Shown here piece by piece: positions 33,342 to 42,390 of a stretch of DNA of 64,000 nt. A program made the translations under genes and the position numbers. The notes under the pieces are model-generated. The model did not search any database, was not told where the DNA came from, and saw only the letters and a list, made by a program, of their open reading frames with translations. Source of the stretch: Bin87 sp965204395 (lineage in GTDB: Bacteria > Chloroflexota > Dehalococcoidia > Lucifugimonadales > UBA3495); the NCBI GenBank assembly GCA_965204395.1, contig OZ241987.1:4030001-4094000 (forward strand), given 5' to 3'. Within the stretch, counting starts at the first letter, position 1. Each line of letters opens with the position of its first letter.

Positions 33342-34745
33342 TCATGCCCTCCGCTCCAGGTACATGGGCATCCCTCCCTTGGGTCGCAGCGAAATCAACG
33401 GCAGCACCTCGGCCTTGTGCCTCGGGTCATGGTGCAAAGTCCAGCGCTTACCGATGGTCGCCAGAATCAATTTTGCTTCCATCATGGCGAATCCGTCACC
33501 GATGCAACGCCTCGGCCCACCGCCGAACGGAAAGTACGCGAATCGCGGCAAGTCAGCACGAAACTCCGGTGTCCAACGCTCCGGCCGGAACTCCAGCGGC
33601 CCGTCGAACCAACGGCCATCCCGCTGCGCGATCAGTTGCGGTGCCAACAGGAACGAACCAGCGGGGATATGCCAACCTCCCAGGTCAAAAGGCTGGAAGG
33701 CCATGCGTCCCCAGAACCAGATCGGCGGATACATCCTGAGCGCTTCCGAATACACCTGGTCCATGAAGTGGAGGTTGGGAAGGTCCCCCAACGTCGCATC
33801 GCGGTCGCCTATAACGTTGTCCAGCTCTGCTTGGAACCTGGCCTGCTTATCGGGATGCGTCGCCAGCAGGTACCACGTCCAGATTAGGCTCACCGCCGTG
33901 GTCTCGTGCCCGGCGGCGAACATGGTAACCGTCTCGTCCCGCACCTGCTCATCGGTCAATCCCGTCCCCACCGTGTCAGCGTCGTCCTCAGCGAATCTCG
34001 CTTCCAGCAGGAGGGACAGGAGATCGTCTCCCGACCCCGATGCCCGGCGACGATCTGCGATGATCCCGTAAATGATCCGGTCCAGCTCGGTCTTGGCGTG
34101 CTTGAAGCGCACGCTGAACGGCAGCGGTAAGCGATGCAACCACCTTCGCAACCTAGGCGGCTGGTTGGCCCGCGTGGTGATGTACCTGTTTCCCAGCGCA
34201 AAGGCAGACCCAATCCGCCGCACCTCATCCGCAAGCTCCGTGCCGAAGAGCGTCTTGACGACGATGCCCAGGGTCAGCAGCGACAGTTCAGTGCCTAGGT
34301 CGATCCGCTGGCCGTCCTGCCAACCTTCTTGGTGCGCCGCCGCGTATTCCTGCATGGTCGCCGCATACCGTTCAACCCGGTCGCGGTGAAGGCTGGATTG
34401 GATCAACCGGCGTTGCCGCAGATGATCGGGCCCGATGGCGGTAATCAAACCGTTGCCGCAAAGAAGCTTCATCACCTCCGTGTTGGGACCGCGGTCGATG
34501 TTCCGACTATTGGTGATGACGAGGTCGCGAATCAAATCCGGATGGTTCACCAGATAGACCAGCGCGGGTTTGGTGGACAGGGTCACCAAGTCTCCGTACC
34601 GCGCAGCCTCCATCATCAACCGGATGGGATCCCGAATGTACCGCAGCGACTGGCCGACGAATGGCAACTCCGGCGGACCCGGCGGCAGATCGTTCCGATC
34701 AATGACCGGCCTGGGCGGATATGTCACCTGGGAGGACGTCACCAC
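33342..34745 (-). CDS. Cytochrome P450
   Basis: 467 residues from a GTG at 34745 (two adjacent GTG codons; the exact start is uncertain). The helix I oxygen-binding motif is AGHETT, helix K is EALR (ExxR), the PERF-like RPERW follows, and the heme loop is FGGGPRRCIG with the cysteine ligand. It begins PPGPPELPFVGQ without a membrane anchor, so it is a soluble type. Fusion to a reductase is absent and no ferredoxin gene is nearby. It lies 52 bases after a cupin gene on the same strand. Substrate unknown; long-chain or terpenoid hydroxylation is typical for this CYP102/110-like pattern. Confidence 0.95.
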   Translation of the reverse strand: MVTSSQVTYPPRPVIDRNDLPPGPPELPFVGQSLRYIRDPIRLMMEAARYGDLVTLSTKPALVYLVNHPDLIRDLVITNSRNIDRGPNTEVMKLLCGNGLITAIGPDHLRQRRLIQSSLHRDRVERYAATMQEYAAAHQEGWQDGQRIDLGTELSLLTLGIVVKTLFGTELADEVRRIGSAFALGNRYITTRANQPPRLRRWLHRLPLPFSVRFKHAKTELDRIIYGIIADRRRASGSGDDLLSLLLEARFAEDDADTVGTGLTDEQVRDETVTMFAAGHETTAVSLIWTWYLLATHPDKQARFQAELDNVIGDRDATLGDLPNLHFMDQVYSEALRMYPPIWFWGRMAFQPFDLGGWHIPAGSFLLAPQLIAQRDGRWFDGPLEFRPERWTPEFRADLPRFAYFPFGGGPRRCIGDGFAMMEAKLILATIGKRWTLHHDPRHKAEVLPLISLRPKGGMPMYLERRA

Positions 34746-34797
34746 AATTTCCGGCGATGGCGGTACGTTCCGTTACTCAATCGAGCGATCCATCCAG

Positions 34798-35136
34798 CTA
34801 CGAATCCAGCGGCACGGTCGCAGTCAACCGTGGGCCGTCGCCCACCGCGCGGGTCGTGTGTCCTTGGCCGGTCAGATCCTCAGCCAGCATGGCCTGACCC
34901 GGCCCAAAGCGATGCACCGAGCCGTCTCCCAGGCCGATTTCGACCTCGCCCTCCAGGGTGATCACAAATTGCCGGCGCGGGGCACAGTGCCAGTCGCTGA
35001 AGTATCCCGACTCCACGCGCCGGAACACAATGCCCGTGGTCGACTGCAACTCCGCCAATTCGGGGTGCGATTCCAACTCCAATTCTTCAATGTGGGATTG
35101 TCCGTCGTCTCCGGTGTACAACCTGGCGATGGGCAT
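34798..35136 (-). CDS. Cupin-domain protein
   Basis: 112 residues with AGGAGG 6 bases before ATG 35136. The cupin barrel shows a first motif around FSDWHCAPRRQFVITLEGEVEIGLGDG and a second around HRFGPGQAMLAEDLTGQGHTT. Potential metal ligands are the His in DWHCAP and the two histidines late in the protein; the usual HxH pair is incomplete. It sits upstream of the P450 and may be co-transcribed with it. Ligand unknown; it could be a small dioxygenase or a binding protein. Confidence 0.85.
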   Translation of the reverse strand: MPIARLYTGDDGQSHIEELELESHPELAELQSTTGIVFRRVESGYFSDWHCAPRRQFVITLEGEVEIGLGDGSVHRFGPGQAMLAEDLTGQGHTTRAVGDGPRLTATVPLDS

Positions 35137-35256
35137 GGCGAACCTCCTGGTCCTGCGGTTTCGGTATTGATCTGAATTCTATCAAACCAACAGCGCCCCG
35201 TATGGTTCCCCGATGTTCGCTCGAGTAACGCAATCTCCTGCCCGTTCAAATCAAAG

Positions 35257-35286
35257 TTGAGGATTTCTGCGCTACTCGGCTATAAT
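35257..35286 (+). promoter_or_regulatory. Promoter of dnaJ-prmA
   Basis: TTGAGG (35257-35262) and TATAAT (35281-35286) are separated by 18 bases, placing the transcription start near 35293, about 27 bases before dnaJ. No CIRCE inverted repeat is visible. Confidence 0.7.
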
Positions 35287-35319
35287 CAACCCACGATTTA
35301 CCATTTTTCTAGGCCAGAT

Positions 35320-36588
35320 ATGCCTGTCGACTACTACGAAACCCTCGGTGTTGAACGGGGAGCGAACGACGAACAGATCCGTCGCGCTTTCCGGCGCAAG
35401 GCGATGGAGTTCCACCCCGACCGGAACAAGACTCCGGGCGCTGAGGACAAGTTCAAGGAAATCAACGAGGCGTACCAGGTCCTCAGCGACCAGGAAAAAC
35501 GTTCCCGATACGACCGCTTCGGCCATGCCGGCGTCAACGGTGGCAGCGATCGCCCATTTGACGGATTCGATCCTTTCGGCGGCTTTGGCGATATATTTGA
35601 TACCTTTTTTGGCGGCAACGCTCGGACCGCCAACCAACCCAGAGCCGGCGAAGACATCGCCCAGCGCGTGAACCTGACCTTCGAGGAAGCCATATTCGGT
35701 TGTGACCGCGACATCGACATCCAGCGCACCGAGCCTTGCCACCTCTGCTCAGGAGGGGGTAACGAACCGGGAACTCCGGTATCCACCTGCCGTACCTGCA
35801 ACGGCTCAGGCCAGGTGCGTCGGGCTCAGCGCAGCGTCTTCGGGCAGTTCGCGGTGACGTCCCCGTGCTCCGCTTGCAACGGCTCGGGCCGCTACATCGA
35901 AACCCATTGTCATAACTGTAGAGGCCGAGGCTACGAGCGACGCCAGCGAACACGCACTGTTACTATCCCCGCCGGCGTCAGTGATGGTATGCAGGTCCGC
36001 ATTACCGGCGAAGGAGACGCGGGAGCCAACGGTGGTCCGCCCGGCAACCTGTATGTCCAGGTCAGGGTGCAGGACCATGAGTTGTTCGCCCGTGACGACG
36101 AGGACCTGGTGGTTCGGATGGGCATCAACATCGCTGAAGCTGCCCTGGGATCCGCCAAGAATATTCCCACACTGGACGGAGAGGAAGTAGCCCTGGAAAT
36201 ACCCGCCGGCACCCAATCTGGTCGGGTTTTCCGGATTCGCGGATACGGAGTGCCCCGCCTCCGTCGGGATGGCCGCGCCACCAATCGGCGAGGGGATATC
36301 AGGGTCGTGGTTGAAGTAAGTGTTCCCCAGCGGCTCAACAAATACCAGCGTAAACTACTGGAAGATCTGGAGTATTCGTTCAACAACCACGGCAATGCCC
36401 CGCCCTCGCCAGCTAAATCAAAATCCCGGGGCGCTCGCAAGAAACAGTCCGCCGACCAGCCGGAACCTGATGAGGCGGAGCCGGCAAGCGCCGAATCGGT
36501 AGAGGACGCCGAGGGGCCGTCCGGTGACGAAAAGCAGAAAGGCCTTTTTGATCGCATTAAGGACACCTTCGCGCCCAACGACAACTGA
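35320..36588 (+). CDS. dnaJ: Chaperone DnaJ (type I Hsp40)
   Basis: 422 residues from ATG 35320. The J domain (residues 3-70) includes the HPD motif in FHPDRNK. A Gly/Phe-rich segment follows (FDGFDPFGGFGDIFDTFFGG). Four CxxCxGxG zinc repeats are intact (CHLCSGGG, CRTCNGSG, CSACNGSG, CHNCRGRG). The C-terminal substrate-binding domain runs to about residue 350. An extra acidic tail (about 355-405, rich in P, E, A and S) is longer than in E. coli DnaJ. dnaK and grpE are not adjacent; prmA is, a pairing also seen in Firmicutes. Confidence 0.97.
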   Translation: MPVDYYETLGVERGANDEQIRRAFRRKAMEFHPDRNKTPGAEDKFKEINEAYQVLSDQEKRSRYDRFGHAGVNGGSDRPFDGFDPFGGFGDIFDTFFGGNARTANQPRAGEDIAQRVNLTFEEAIFGCDRDIDIQRTEPCHLCSGGGNEPGTPVSTCRTCNGSGQVRRAQRSVFGQFAVTSPCSACNGSGRYIETHCHNCRGRGYERRQRTRTVTIPAGVSDGMQVRITGEGDAGANGGPPGNLYVQVRVQDHELFARDDEDLVVRMGINIAEAALGSAKNIPTLDGEEVALEIPAGTQSGRVFRIRGYGVPRLRRDGRATNRRGDIRVVVEVSVPQRLNKYQRKLLEDLEYSFNNHGNAPPSPAKSKSRGARKKQSADQPEPDEAEPASAESVEDAEGPSGDEKQKGLFDRIKDTFAPNDN

Positions 36589-36662
36589 TCACCAACTAGC
36601 GATAAAATCATAGAAGCGCTTATCGACCCGCCAATCTCGCCCTTAGTGGTTCCGCACGCCCA

Positions 36663-37523
36663 ATGTCCTGGCACGAACTGAGCATTACCGTACCCTTCGA
36701 ATACGTGGAGCCCGTCTCCTACCTGTTCGAGCGATATGGCTACGGGTTGAGCGTTGAGACCAAGCCGGGTGAGCACGCTGTGTTGCGGTCCTATCTTCCC
36801 AGTCTTTCGCGCCAGCGTCTGGCCCATATCGAAGTCGGCATCAAATTGGCATCCAGCGTTGCTGAACTGGGAGAGTTGCAGATCACGCCCTTGGGCGCGG
36901 ATGAGGACTGGCGCGACTCTTGGAAACAGCACTTCACGCTGCTGCGCATCGGAAAAAACCTCGTCATCAAGCCCTCGTGGATTGAATACGAGACAAAACC
37001 CGGGGACGTTGTCATCGACCTTGATCCGGGTTTGGCGTTCGGCACCGGGTACCATCCCACCACGTACTCGTGCCTGGAAGCTTTGGAGGAACTGGTTAAA
37101 CCTGGGCACTCTGTCCTCGACGTGGGTACGGGCTCTGGTATCCTCACCATCGCCGCCGCAAAACTCGGCGCGACCCACATAACCGCCGTGGATATCGACA
37201 GCCAAGCCGTCAGGGCAGCTCGCAAGAACTTCCGGCGTACCGGGATCTCTGATCTTGTGAACGCAGAGTCCGGCAGCATCCCCAACAACGCCACACGAAG
37301 CCGGACCTATGACCTCGCCGTCGCCAATATCAGCGCCCGCGGCATCCGCCTGGTCTCGCCGGCGATCCCGGACCTACTTTCCCCCGAAGGCGTCTTCGTC
37401 GCCTCCGGTATTATTATCGACCAGCATGACGAAGCGGCCTCCGCCATTGCCGACGCTGGCCTCGTGGTGGAGGAAATGCGCCAGCGGGAGGATTGGCTTA
37501 CCATCCTATGCCGCCATCCCTGA
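36663..37523 (+). CDS. prmA: Ribosomal protein L11 methyltransferase
   Basis: 286 residues. The N-terminal recognition domain (WHELSITVPFEYVEPVSYLFERYG) is followed by the linker DEDWRDSWKQHFTLLRIGKNLVI and then the class I SAM methyltransferase core. LDPGLAFGTGYHPTTYSCLEAL is the PrmA signature, VLDVGTGSGILTIAAAKLGA is motif I and VANISARGIRLV corresponds to the NPPY-like motif IV. It trimethylates L11. It lies 74 bases after dnaJ. Confidence is high because both domains match. Confidence 0.95.
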   Translation: MSWHELSITVPFEYVEPVSYLFERYGYGLSVETKPGEHAVLRSYLPSLSRQRLAHIEVGIKLASSVAELGELQITPLGADEDWRDSWKQHFTLLRIGKNLVIKPSWIEYETKPGDVVIDLDPGLAFGTGYHPTTYSCLEALEELVKPGHSVLDVGTGSGILTIAAAKLGATHITAVDIDSQAVRAARKNFRRTGISDLVNAESGSIPNNATRSRTYDLAVANISARGIRLVSPAIPDLLSPEGVFVASGIIIDQHDEAASAIADAGLVVEEMRQREDWLTILCRHP

Positions 37524-37537
37524 TTTAGATCGCCTAC

Positions 37538-38557
37538 ATGGAAACTTTAACGCTAGATCGTTTTGAATTGACCGGCGCACTGGGTAGCGGCGCTGACTAC
37601 GATGTCCGATCCGCCGTTGACCGTGACACCGGGATGCAGGTCGTGCTCAAGCGGCCGTCGCCCCAGGTGGTACGCCGGCAGATGCACGGCGCCATCGAGG
37701 AACGGACAACCCGCACTCTGGATGCCTACGAACGAGCCGGCCAGCACTGCGACGTAGTGCCCCGCATCATCGGAGTCACCGAACCGGGCGTCCACGACGG
37801 ATATTTCGGCGATGATGTCGGCGAACCTTATCGCGTTCGCGTCGAGGAACGCGCGCCGGGAATCCCGTTGGTCGGCGATCCCCGCAGCCGAATCCTTAGG
37901 GTTCCCATCGGCCTGGGGCAGAACCTATTCGCATTGCACCCCCTGGCGCTGCCAGCTAATGGGGCTGCATGGGCAATCCAGACCCAACTCCTGGCCGCTC
38001 AGGAGGTTTATCAAGCCGCCGGTTATGCGTTGCTGGACATGGGTCCCCACAATGTCTTCTATTCGCCGGGTTCGGGTCGCATATCGTTGGTGGACGCCAG
38101 TGCGCTGGTAGGTCACGGAGTCGATAGTGCCCAGTCGAATCGTGGACCTCAGGACGTGCACGATTTTTACCTTGAGATGCTGAAGTTTTACGTCGCGCCC
38201 GAACCGCCGCCTGATGACGCCGCCGGATATTTCGATCCTTACAATCAGCGGCCGGTAATCTCTATCGACCAGGAATGCGACGACTTGAGCCGGGCATTCT
38301 CCGGAGCCGGCGGCGAGTTGCGGGACGCGATCAATCAGTGCCTGGGCAAAATCAGGTCCCGCCGATACGGATCAGTCGCGGAATTTGGCAGCGACTTGCA
38401 GGGATGTATGGCTCAGATTACGATTCGTAACGACGGCATGGCCGGTCGTGACGAAGCCGCGGCCGCGTGGAACTCCGCGCTTCAACGGCTGACCGAGACC
38501 CATTGGACCCGTTACCAGTTCGATGCAGACTCCGAAATCGGCGGATTGTCTGCTTGA
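37538..38557 (+). CDS. Atypical protein-kinase-like protein
   Basis: 339 residues. LGSGADYDVRSAV (15-27) corresponds to the glycine-rich loop and VVLK (Lys38) to the ATP-anchoring lysine. ALLDMGPHNVFY has Asp167 and Asn172 spaced as in HRDxxxxN, but the lysine two residues after the Asp is Gly. LVDAS (Asp186) stands for DFG. No activation-loop APE motif is evident, and there is no membrane segment. It is likely a divergent Ser/Thr or small-molecule kinase. A PP2C phosphatase follows 37 bases later, suggesting an opposed regulatory pair. It starts 14 bases after prmA. Confidence 0.75.
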   Translation: METLTLDRFELTGALGSGADYDVRSAVDRDTGMQVVLKRPSPQVVRRQMHGAIEERTTRTLDAYERAGQHCDVVPRIIGVTEPGVHDGYFGDDVGEPYRVRVEERAPGIPLVGDPRSRILRVPIGLGQNLFALHPLALPANGAAWAIQTQLLAAQEVYQAAGYALLDMGPHNVFYSPGSGRISLVDASALVGHGVDSAQSNRGPQDVHDFYLEMLKFYVAPEPPPDDAAGYFDPYNQRPVISIDQECDDLSRAFSGAGGELRDAINQCLGKIRSRRYGSVAEFGSDLQGCMAQITIRNDGMAGRDEAAAAWNSALQRLTETHWTRYQFDADSEIGGLSA

Positions 38558-38594
38558 AGATTGCAATCTCTGACTCAGCGAGGGTTGTAGCGTT

Positions 38595-39275
38595 ATGCTG
38601 ACCAGTTCTTTGGCGATTTTGTACGATAATGCCGCACACGGTGAGGACAACTACCTAACCAGGGATCTTGGCGACGGCAATTTTCTGGACGTGGTGCTGG
38701 ACGGAGTTACCGGACACGGTGGCGACGAGGCCAGCGGTTCCGTAGCCGACGCGCTTAATCAAGCCGCAATTTCGGGACCGGAAGACATCGTCGCCGTGCT
38801 GACCGAGCAAAATACCGATTTCCACCAGGTGGGCGGCGGACGCTTTCTGCTGACCACCGCGTCCGCGGCGTTATACCTGAACGGAAAGCTGCACATAGTC
38901 TCCGTGGGTGACAGTCCGATATACGTCATCCGTCCCGACGGCTACGAACAATACAGCGGACGCATGGGCGGCTTGATACGTCTCGGTGTCTCCAAAGCCA
39001 TCGGCGCCGAAGCGTCTCTATCGGTGTTCCAAACCGAGGTGGACCTTTCCTCAGCGGACCGCCTGATCTGTTGCACCGACGGCGTGAGCGACAACCTGCT
39101 GGGCGACGAGCTGATGGAGATCGTCCGCGGCTCGTCAAATGCGGAGGAAGCCTCTGAACGGGTAAAAGCCCTGGTGGATCAGCACATCGAGCAGGGACGC
39201 GACATCCGCTTCCGGGGCGGCAGGTTCCGGCACGACGACGAGACGGCGATTTTCCGATTCTTCGCTGACGCCTAG
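38595..39275 (+). CDS. PP2C-family protein phosphatase
   Basis: 226 residues, a compact PPM/PP2C domain without extra modules. Metal-binding Asp motifs are VVLDGVTGHGG (normally DGxGGH), SVGDSPIYV, CCTDGVSDNL and the C-terminal DDETAI. It starts with AILYDNAAHGEDNY, the usual N-terminal strand with the GxDN-like motif. It removes phosphate from Ser/Thr in partner proteins and needs Mn or Mg. Co-orientation with the kinase-like gene 37 bases upstream suggests it reverses that enzyme's modification. Targets are not evident. Confidence 0.9.
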   Translation: MLTSSLAILYDNAAHGEDNYLTRDLGDGNFLDVVLDGVTGHGGDEASGSVADALNQAAISGPEDIVAVLTEQNTDFHQVGGGRFLLTTASAALYLNGKLHIVSVGDSPIYVIRPDGYEQYSGRMGGLIRLGVSKAIGAEASLSVFQTEVDLSSADRLICCTDGVSDNLLGDELMEIVRGSSNAEEASERVKALVDQHIEQGRDIRFRGGRFRHDDETAIFRFFADA

Positions 39276-39429
39276 CGCGCCTGCCGGCGGGGCCCTATCC
39301 CTCCGTCTCATCACGGCTTCAAGGCCGGGTATGTTAGACTGTCTAGCACACAAATTCACGTTAGAACCATCGCATCGGCTACGCTTTTTGAAGCCGGTTA
39401 ACCAGCGGTAGGCCGCAAGGAGATCTCAA

Positions 39430-40533
39430 TTGGGCAAGATTAATGTTGCCATCATCGGTGTGGGTAACTGCGCCTCATCCTTGGTACAGGGTATCCACAA
39501 GTATGTCGAGGTTCCTGACGACCAGCCAATCCCAGGCGTGATGCACAACCGGATCGGCGACTACCGCATCGAGGACATCGACGTGGTCGCCGCGTTTGAC
39601 ATTGACCGCAACAAAGTTGGAAAGGACCTGTCACAGGCCATATTCACCGACCCCAACAACACCATCAAATTCGCCGATGTGCCCCATATGGGCGTACCTG
39701 TGGAACGCGGCATGACCCACGACGGCATCGGTCGCTACCTGTCCGACGTAGTCGTCAAGTCCCCGCACAGCACCGCCGACATCTCGGGAATCCTCAAGGA
39801 GCGCGAGGTCGACGTTGTGATCAATTACCTTCCCGTCGGCAGCGAAATGGCCACCAAGTGGTACGTCGAACAGATCCTCGACGCCCGCTGCGCCATGATC
39901 AACTGCATCCCCGTGTTCATCGCCCGGGAGGACTATTGGCGTGGCCGGTTCGAGGAGCGCGGCGTGCCCATCATCGGCGATGACATCAAGTCCCAGGTTG
40001 GCGCGACAATAGTGCATCGCGTCCTGACCCGCCTCATGGAAAACCGCGGCGCCGAAATTGACAACACTTACCAGCTGAACTTCGGCGGCAACACCGACTT
40101 CCTCAACATGTTGGAGCGAGACCGCCTGGTCTCCAAAAAGATCTCCAAGACCGGCTCCGTCACCAGTCAGATGGACGAGGAGCCCGAAGCCGGTGCCATC
40201 CACATCGGCCCCAGCGACCATGTGCCGTGGCTCCAGGACCGGAAGTGGTGCTACATCCACATCGACGGCAAGGTATTCGGCGGCGCCCCCGTAAAGATGG
40301 AAGTCAAACTCGAGGTGTGGGACAGCCCCAACTCGGCCGGCGTCGTAGTCGACGCCATCCGATGCGCCAAGCTGGCCATGGATAACGGGCAGAGTGGAGC
40401 CGTGTTCGCCCCCTCAGCCTACTTCATGAAAAGCCCGCCGATCCAGTTCACCGACGCGGAAGCCCACGACATGGTGGAATCATTCATCGCCGACCCCACC
40501 GTCAACTCCGTGCAGGTCAAGGCGATAAATTAG
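39430..40533 (+). CDS. ino1: Inositol-3-phosphate synthase
   Basis: 367 residues from TTG 39430, with AAGGAG 7 bases upstream. It converts glucose 6-phosphate to myo-inositol 3-phosphate with NAD. The N-terminal VAIIGVGNCASSLVQGI is the NAD-binding motif, and INYLPVGSEMATKWYVEQ, NCIPVFIA, GDDIKSQVGATIVHRVL and LNFGGNTDFLNM are family blocks. The compact form resembles actinobacterial and archaeal Ino1. It opens a three-gene set with a PimA-like glycosyltransferase and a CDP-alcohol phosphatidyltransferase, together fitting inositol-phospholipid synthesis. No inositol monophosphatase gene lies beside it. Confidence 0.95.
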   Translation: MGKINVAIIGVGNCASSLVQGIHKYVEVPDDQPIPGVMHNRIGDYRIEDIDVVAAFDIDRNKVGKDLSQAIFTDPNNTIKFADVPHMGVPVERGMTHDGIGRYLSDVVVKSPHSTADISGILKEREVDVVINYLPVGSEMATKWYVEQILDARCAMINCIPVFIAREDYWRGRFEERGVPIIGDDIKSQVGATIVHRVLTRLMENRGAEIDNTYQLNFGGNTDFLNMLERDRLVSKKISKTGSVTSQMDEEPEAGAIHIGPSDHVPWLQDRKWCYIHIDGKVFGGAPVKMEVKLEVWDSPNSAGVVVDAIRCAKLAMDNGQSGAVFAPSAYFMKSPPIQFTDAEAHDMVESFIADPTVNSVQVKAIN

Positions 40534-40566
40534 CGCGGGCGACTCCGATGGGAGGCCGTCCGGGCA

Positions 40567-41721
40567 ATGAAGATCGCCATGGTGTCTCCCTACGACCTCT
40601 CCTGGCCGGGGGGCGTCAACTCCCACGTGACGCAGTTATCTGGAGAACTACGCAACCGCGGCCATGACGTGTCGGTGATCGCGCCTCAATCAACGGCAAA
40701 CCCTCAAGCGCTCCTATTGTCCGATCAACGTGTGATTCCCATGGGCCGTACGGTCCCGCTATCGGCCGGCGGCTCAAAAGCGCGTGTGACCTTGGACGTG
40801 CGGCTCTACCGTAGGGTGCGGGGCTTGATGCGCCGGGAACGGTTCGACGTGGTACACCTGCATGAACCTCTGGCTCCCTTGCTGCCCCTGATGGTCCTCC
40901 AGCATTCCCGAGCGGTCAACGTGGGAACATTCCACGCCTATTCCCAACGCGCCCACCTGTACCGCATGACCCGTCGCGCAGTTGGACGCTGGCAACGGCG
41001 CCTTCATGGCCGTATCGCAGTATCTCCGGCTGCCCGCGATTTTGTATCTCCACATTTCCCCGGCTACCCATACCGGGTAATACCCAACGGCATCGATTTC
41101 CAACGGTTCGCCAGCGCGGAGCCGTTCCCACACCTGGAGGACCACCGGCCAAACATCCTCTTCGTTGGTCGCAAAGACGAACGAAAAGGATTGCGCTACC
41201 TGCTGGAGGCGTTCCTGGTCCTACGTACGATGCTCGATAACGTACGGCTGATCATTGTCGGTCCCGGCGAACCCGACCGCGAATGTTCTGCCCTGATTGA
41301 CGCGGCCAATGCCTCCTGTCACGATTCCGTGATGGTGACTGGGCCGGTCTCGTCATCCGATTTGCCCAGGTATTACGCCAGCGCCGACGTTTTTTGCAGT
41401 CCTGCCACCGGGGGTGAGAGTTTCGGCATCGTGCTTCTCGAGGCCATGGCCGCCGGCGCTCCGGTTGTCGCCTCGGACATCGACGGCTACCGCAACGTGG
41501 TGTCCCACGATGACAACGGACTTTTGGTTCCAGCACGGGATATCAGGGCCATCGCTGGTTCCATTGTGCGGGTGCTGAGCGACGATGCCCTGTCCCAGCG
41601 GCTCACCGAGTCCGGCCGCCGCACCGCCGGGCGCTATAGTTGGGACCACGTGGCTTCCCAGGTAGAAGATTATTACCGGCACTGTATCGAGGAGGCCAAC
41701 CCCTGTGGCTTTGCCCGGTAG
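40567..41721 (+). CDS. GT4 glycosyltransferase, PimA-like
   Basis: 384 residues of the GT-B retaining type. The start KIAMVSPYDLSWPGGVNSHV is typical of PimA (phosphatidyl-myo-inositol mannosyltransferase). The donor-site motif ESFGIVLLE fits E-x7-E. VGTFHAYSQ, RIAVSPAARDFV and VIPNGIDFQRFA are other GT4 landmarks. It is peripheral, with no transmembrane helix. It follows ino1 by 33 bases and overlaps the phosphatidyltransferase by 17 bases, so mannosyl transfer to phosphatidylinositol is the likely reaction. Another sugar donor or a related lipid acceptor is possible. Confidence 0.85.
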   Translation: MKIAMVSPYDLSWPGGVNSHVTQLSGELRNRGHDVSVIAPQSTANPQALLLSDQRVIPMGRTVPLSAGGSKARVTLDVRLYRRVRGLMRRERFDVVHLHEPLAPLLPLMVLQHSRAVNVGTFHAYSQRAHLYRMTRRAVGRWQRRLHGRIAVSPAARDFVSPHFPGYPYRVIPNGIDFQRFASAEPFPHLEDHRPNILFVGRKDERKGLRYLLEAFLVLRTMLDNVRLIIVGPGEPDRECSALIDAANASCHDSVMVTGPVSSSDLPRYYASADVFCSPATGGESFGIVLLEAMAAGAPVVASDIDGYRNVVSHDDNGLLVPARDIRAIAGSIVRVLSDDALSQRLTESGRRTAGRYSWDHVASQVEDYYRHCIEEANPCGFAR

Positions 41722-42331
41722 AGAAGAATTGCGCGGCGCCGTACTCCGTTACGTAGAGCTTCCGGGGGCTCGAGCGTTCAACGCCATAGGGTTGACTCCC
41801 AACATCATCACCCTGCTCGGATTCAGCGTTTGTGTTGCAGGCGCGGCGTTGGTGGCTCTCGGGTGGCCTCTGTACGGCGGCATAGTTTTCCTCGTGGGCG
41901 GCATCCTGGACTTATTCGATGGCGCGTTGGCGAGACTCACCGGCAAAACTTCGCCCTTCGGCGCGTTGCTAGATTCGGTCTTTGACCGGTTGGGCGAGGC
42001 CGCGCTGTTCGTCGGCCTCGGCATATATTACCTGCTGGCTGACCTGTCTCCAGCACAGCTCATCCTGAGCACGCTGGCCGTGCTGCTCGGATTGGTTTTC
42101 TCCCAGGGCGTCTCGTACCTGCGTGCTAGAGGAGAGGGCTTGGGCGCATTCACCACATCGGGCATCATGACCCGCACGGAGCGCGTGATCATTTTGGGAG
42201 CGGGCCTAATCGCGGAAGGATTGGCGCCCGTGCCCATCATGGTGTGGGTGCTTTGGGTCATCGCTGCAGTGTCCTGTTTCACTCTGTTCCAGCGCATGTT
42301 CACGATCCGCGGTTTGCTCGAAAAGGAGTAA
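41705..42331 (+). CDS. CDP-alcohol phosphatidyltransferase, probable phosphatidylinositol-phosphate synthase
   Basis: 208 residues from GTG 41705, with GAGGAGG 9 bases upstream. The full catalytic motif D-x2-D-G-x2-A-R-x8-G-x3-D-x3-D is present, starting at DLFDGALAR near residue 80. About six hydrophobic segments fit the integral-membrane fold of this family. It would join CDP-diacylglycerol with inositol phosphate (or inositol). The specificity rests on ino1 and the PimA-like gene beside it, since the motif is shared with PgsA and others. The GT gene overlaps its start by 17 bases. Confidence 0.88.
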   Translation: MALPGREELRGAVLRYVELPGARAFNAIGLTPNIITLLGFSVCVAGAALVALGWPLYGGIVFLVGGILDLFDGALARLTGKTSPFGALLDSVFDRLGEAALFVGLGIYYLLADLSPAQLILSTLAVLLGLVFSQGVSYLRARGEGLGAFTTSGIMTRTERVIILGAGLIAEGLAPVPIMVWVLWVIAAVSCFTLFQRMFTIRGLLEKE

Positions 42332-42390
42332 CCGCCCCGCACCATCTTGGTGGTAAGATGGCGGCCAGGCACAATCAGGAGGTTGCCAAT

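Noticed and set aside
35931..37205. A 424-codon minus-strand frame
   Set aside because: It is antisense to dnaJ and prmA, both with full motif sets.
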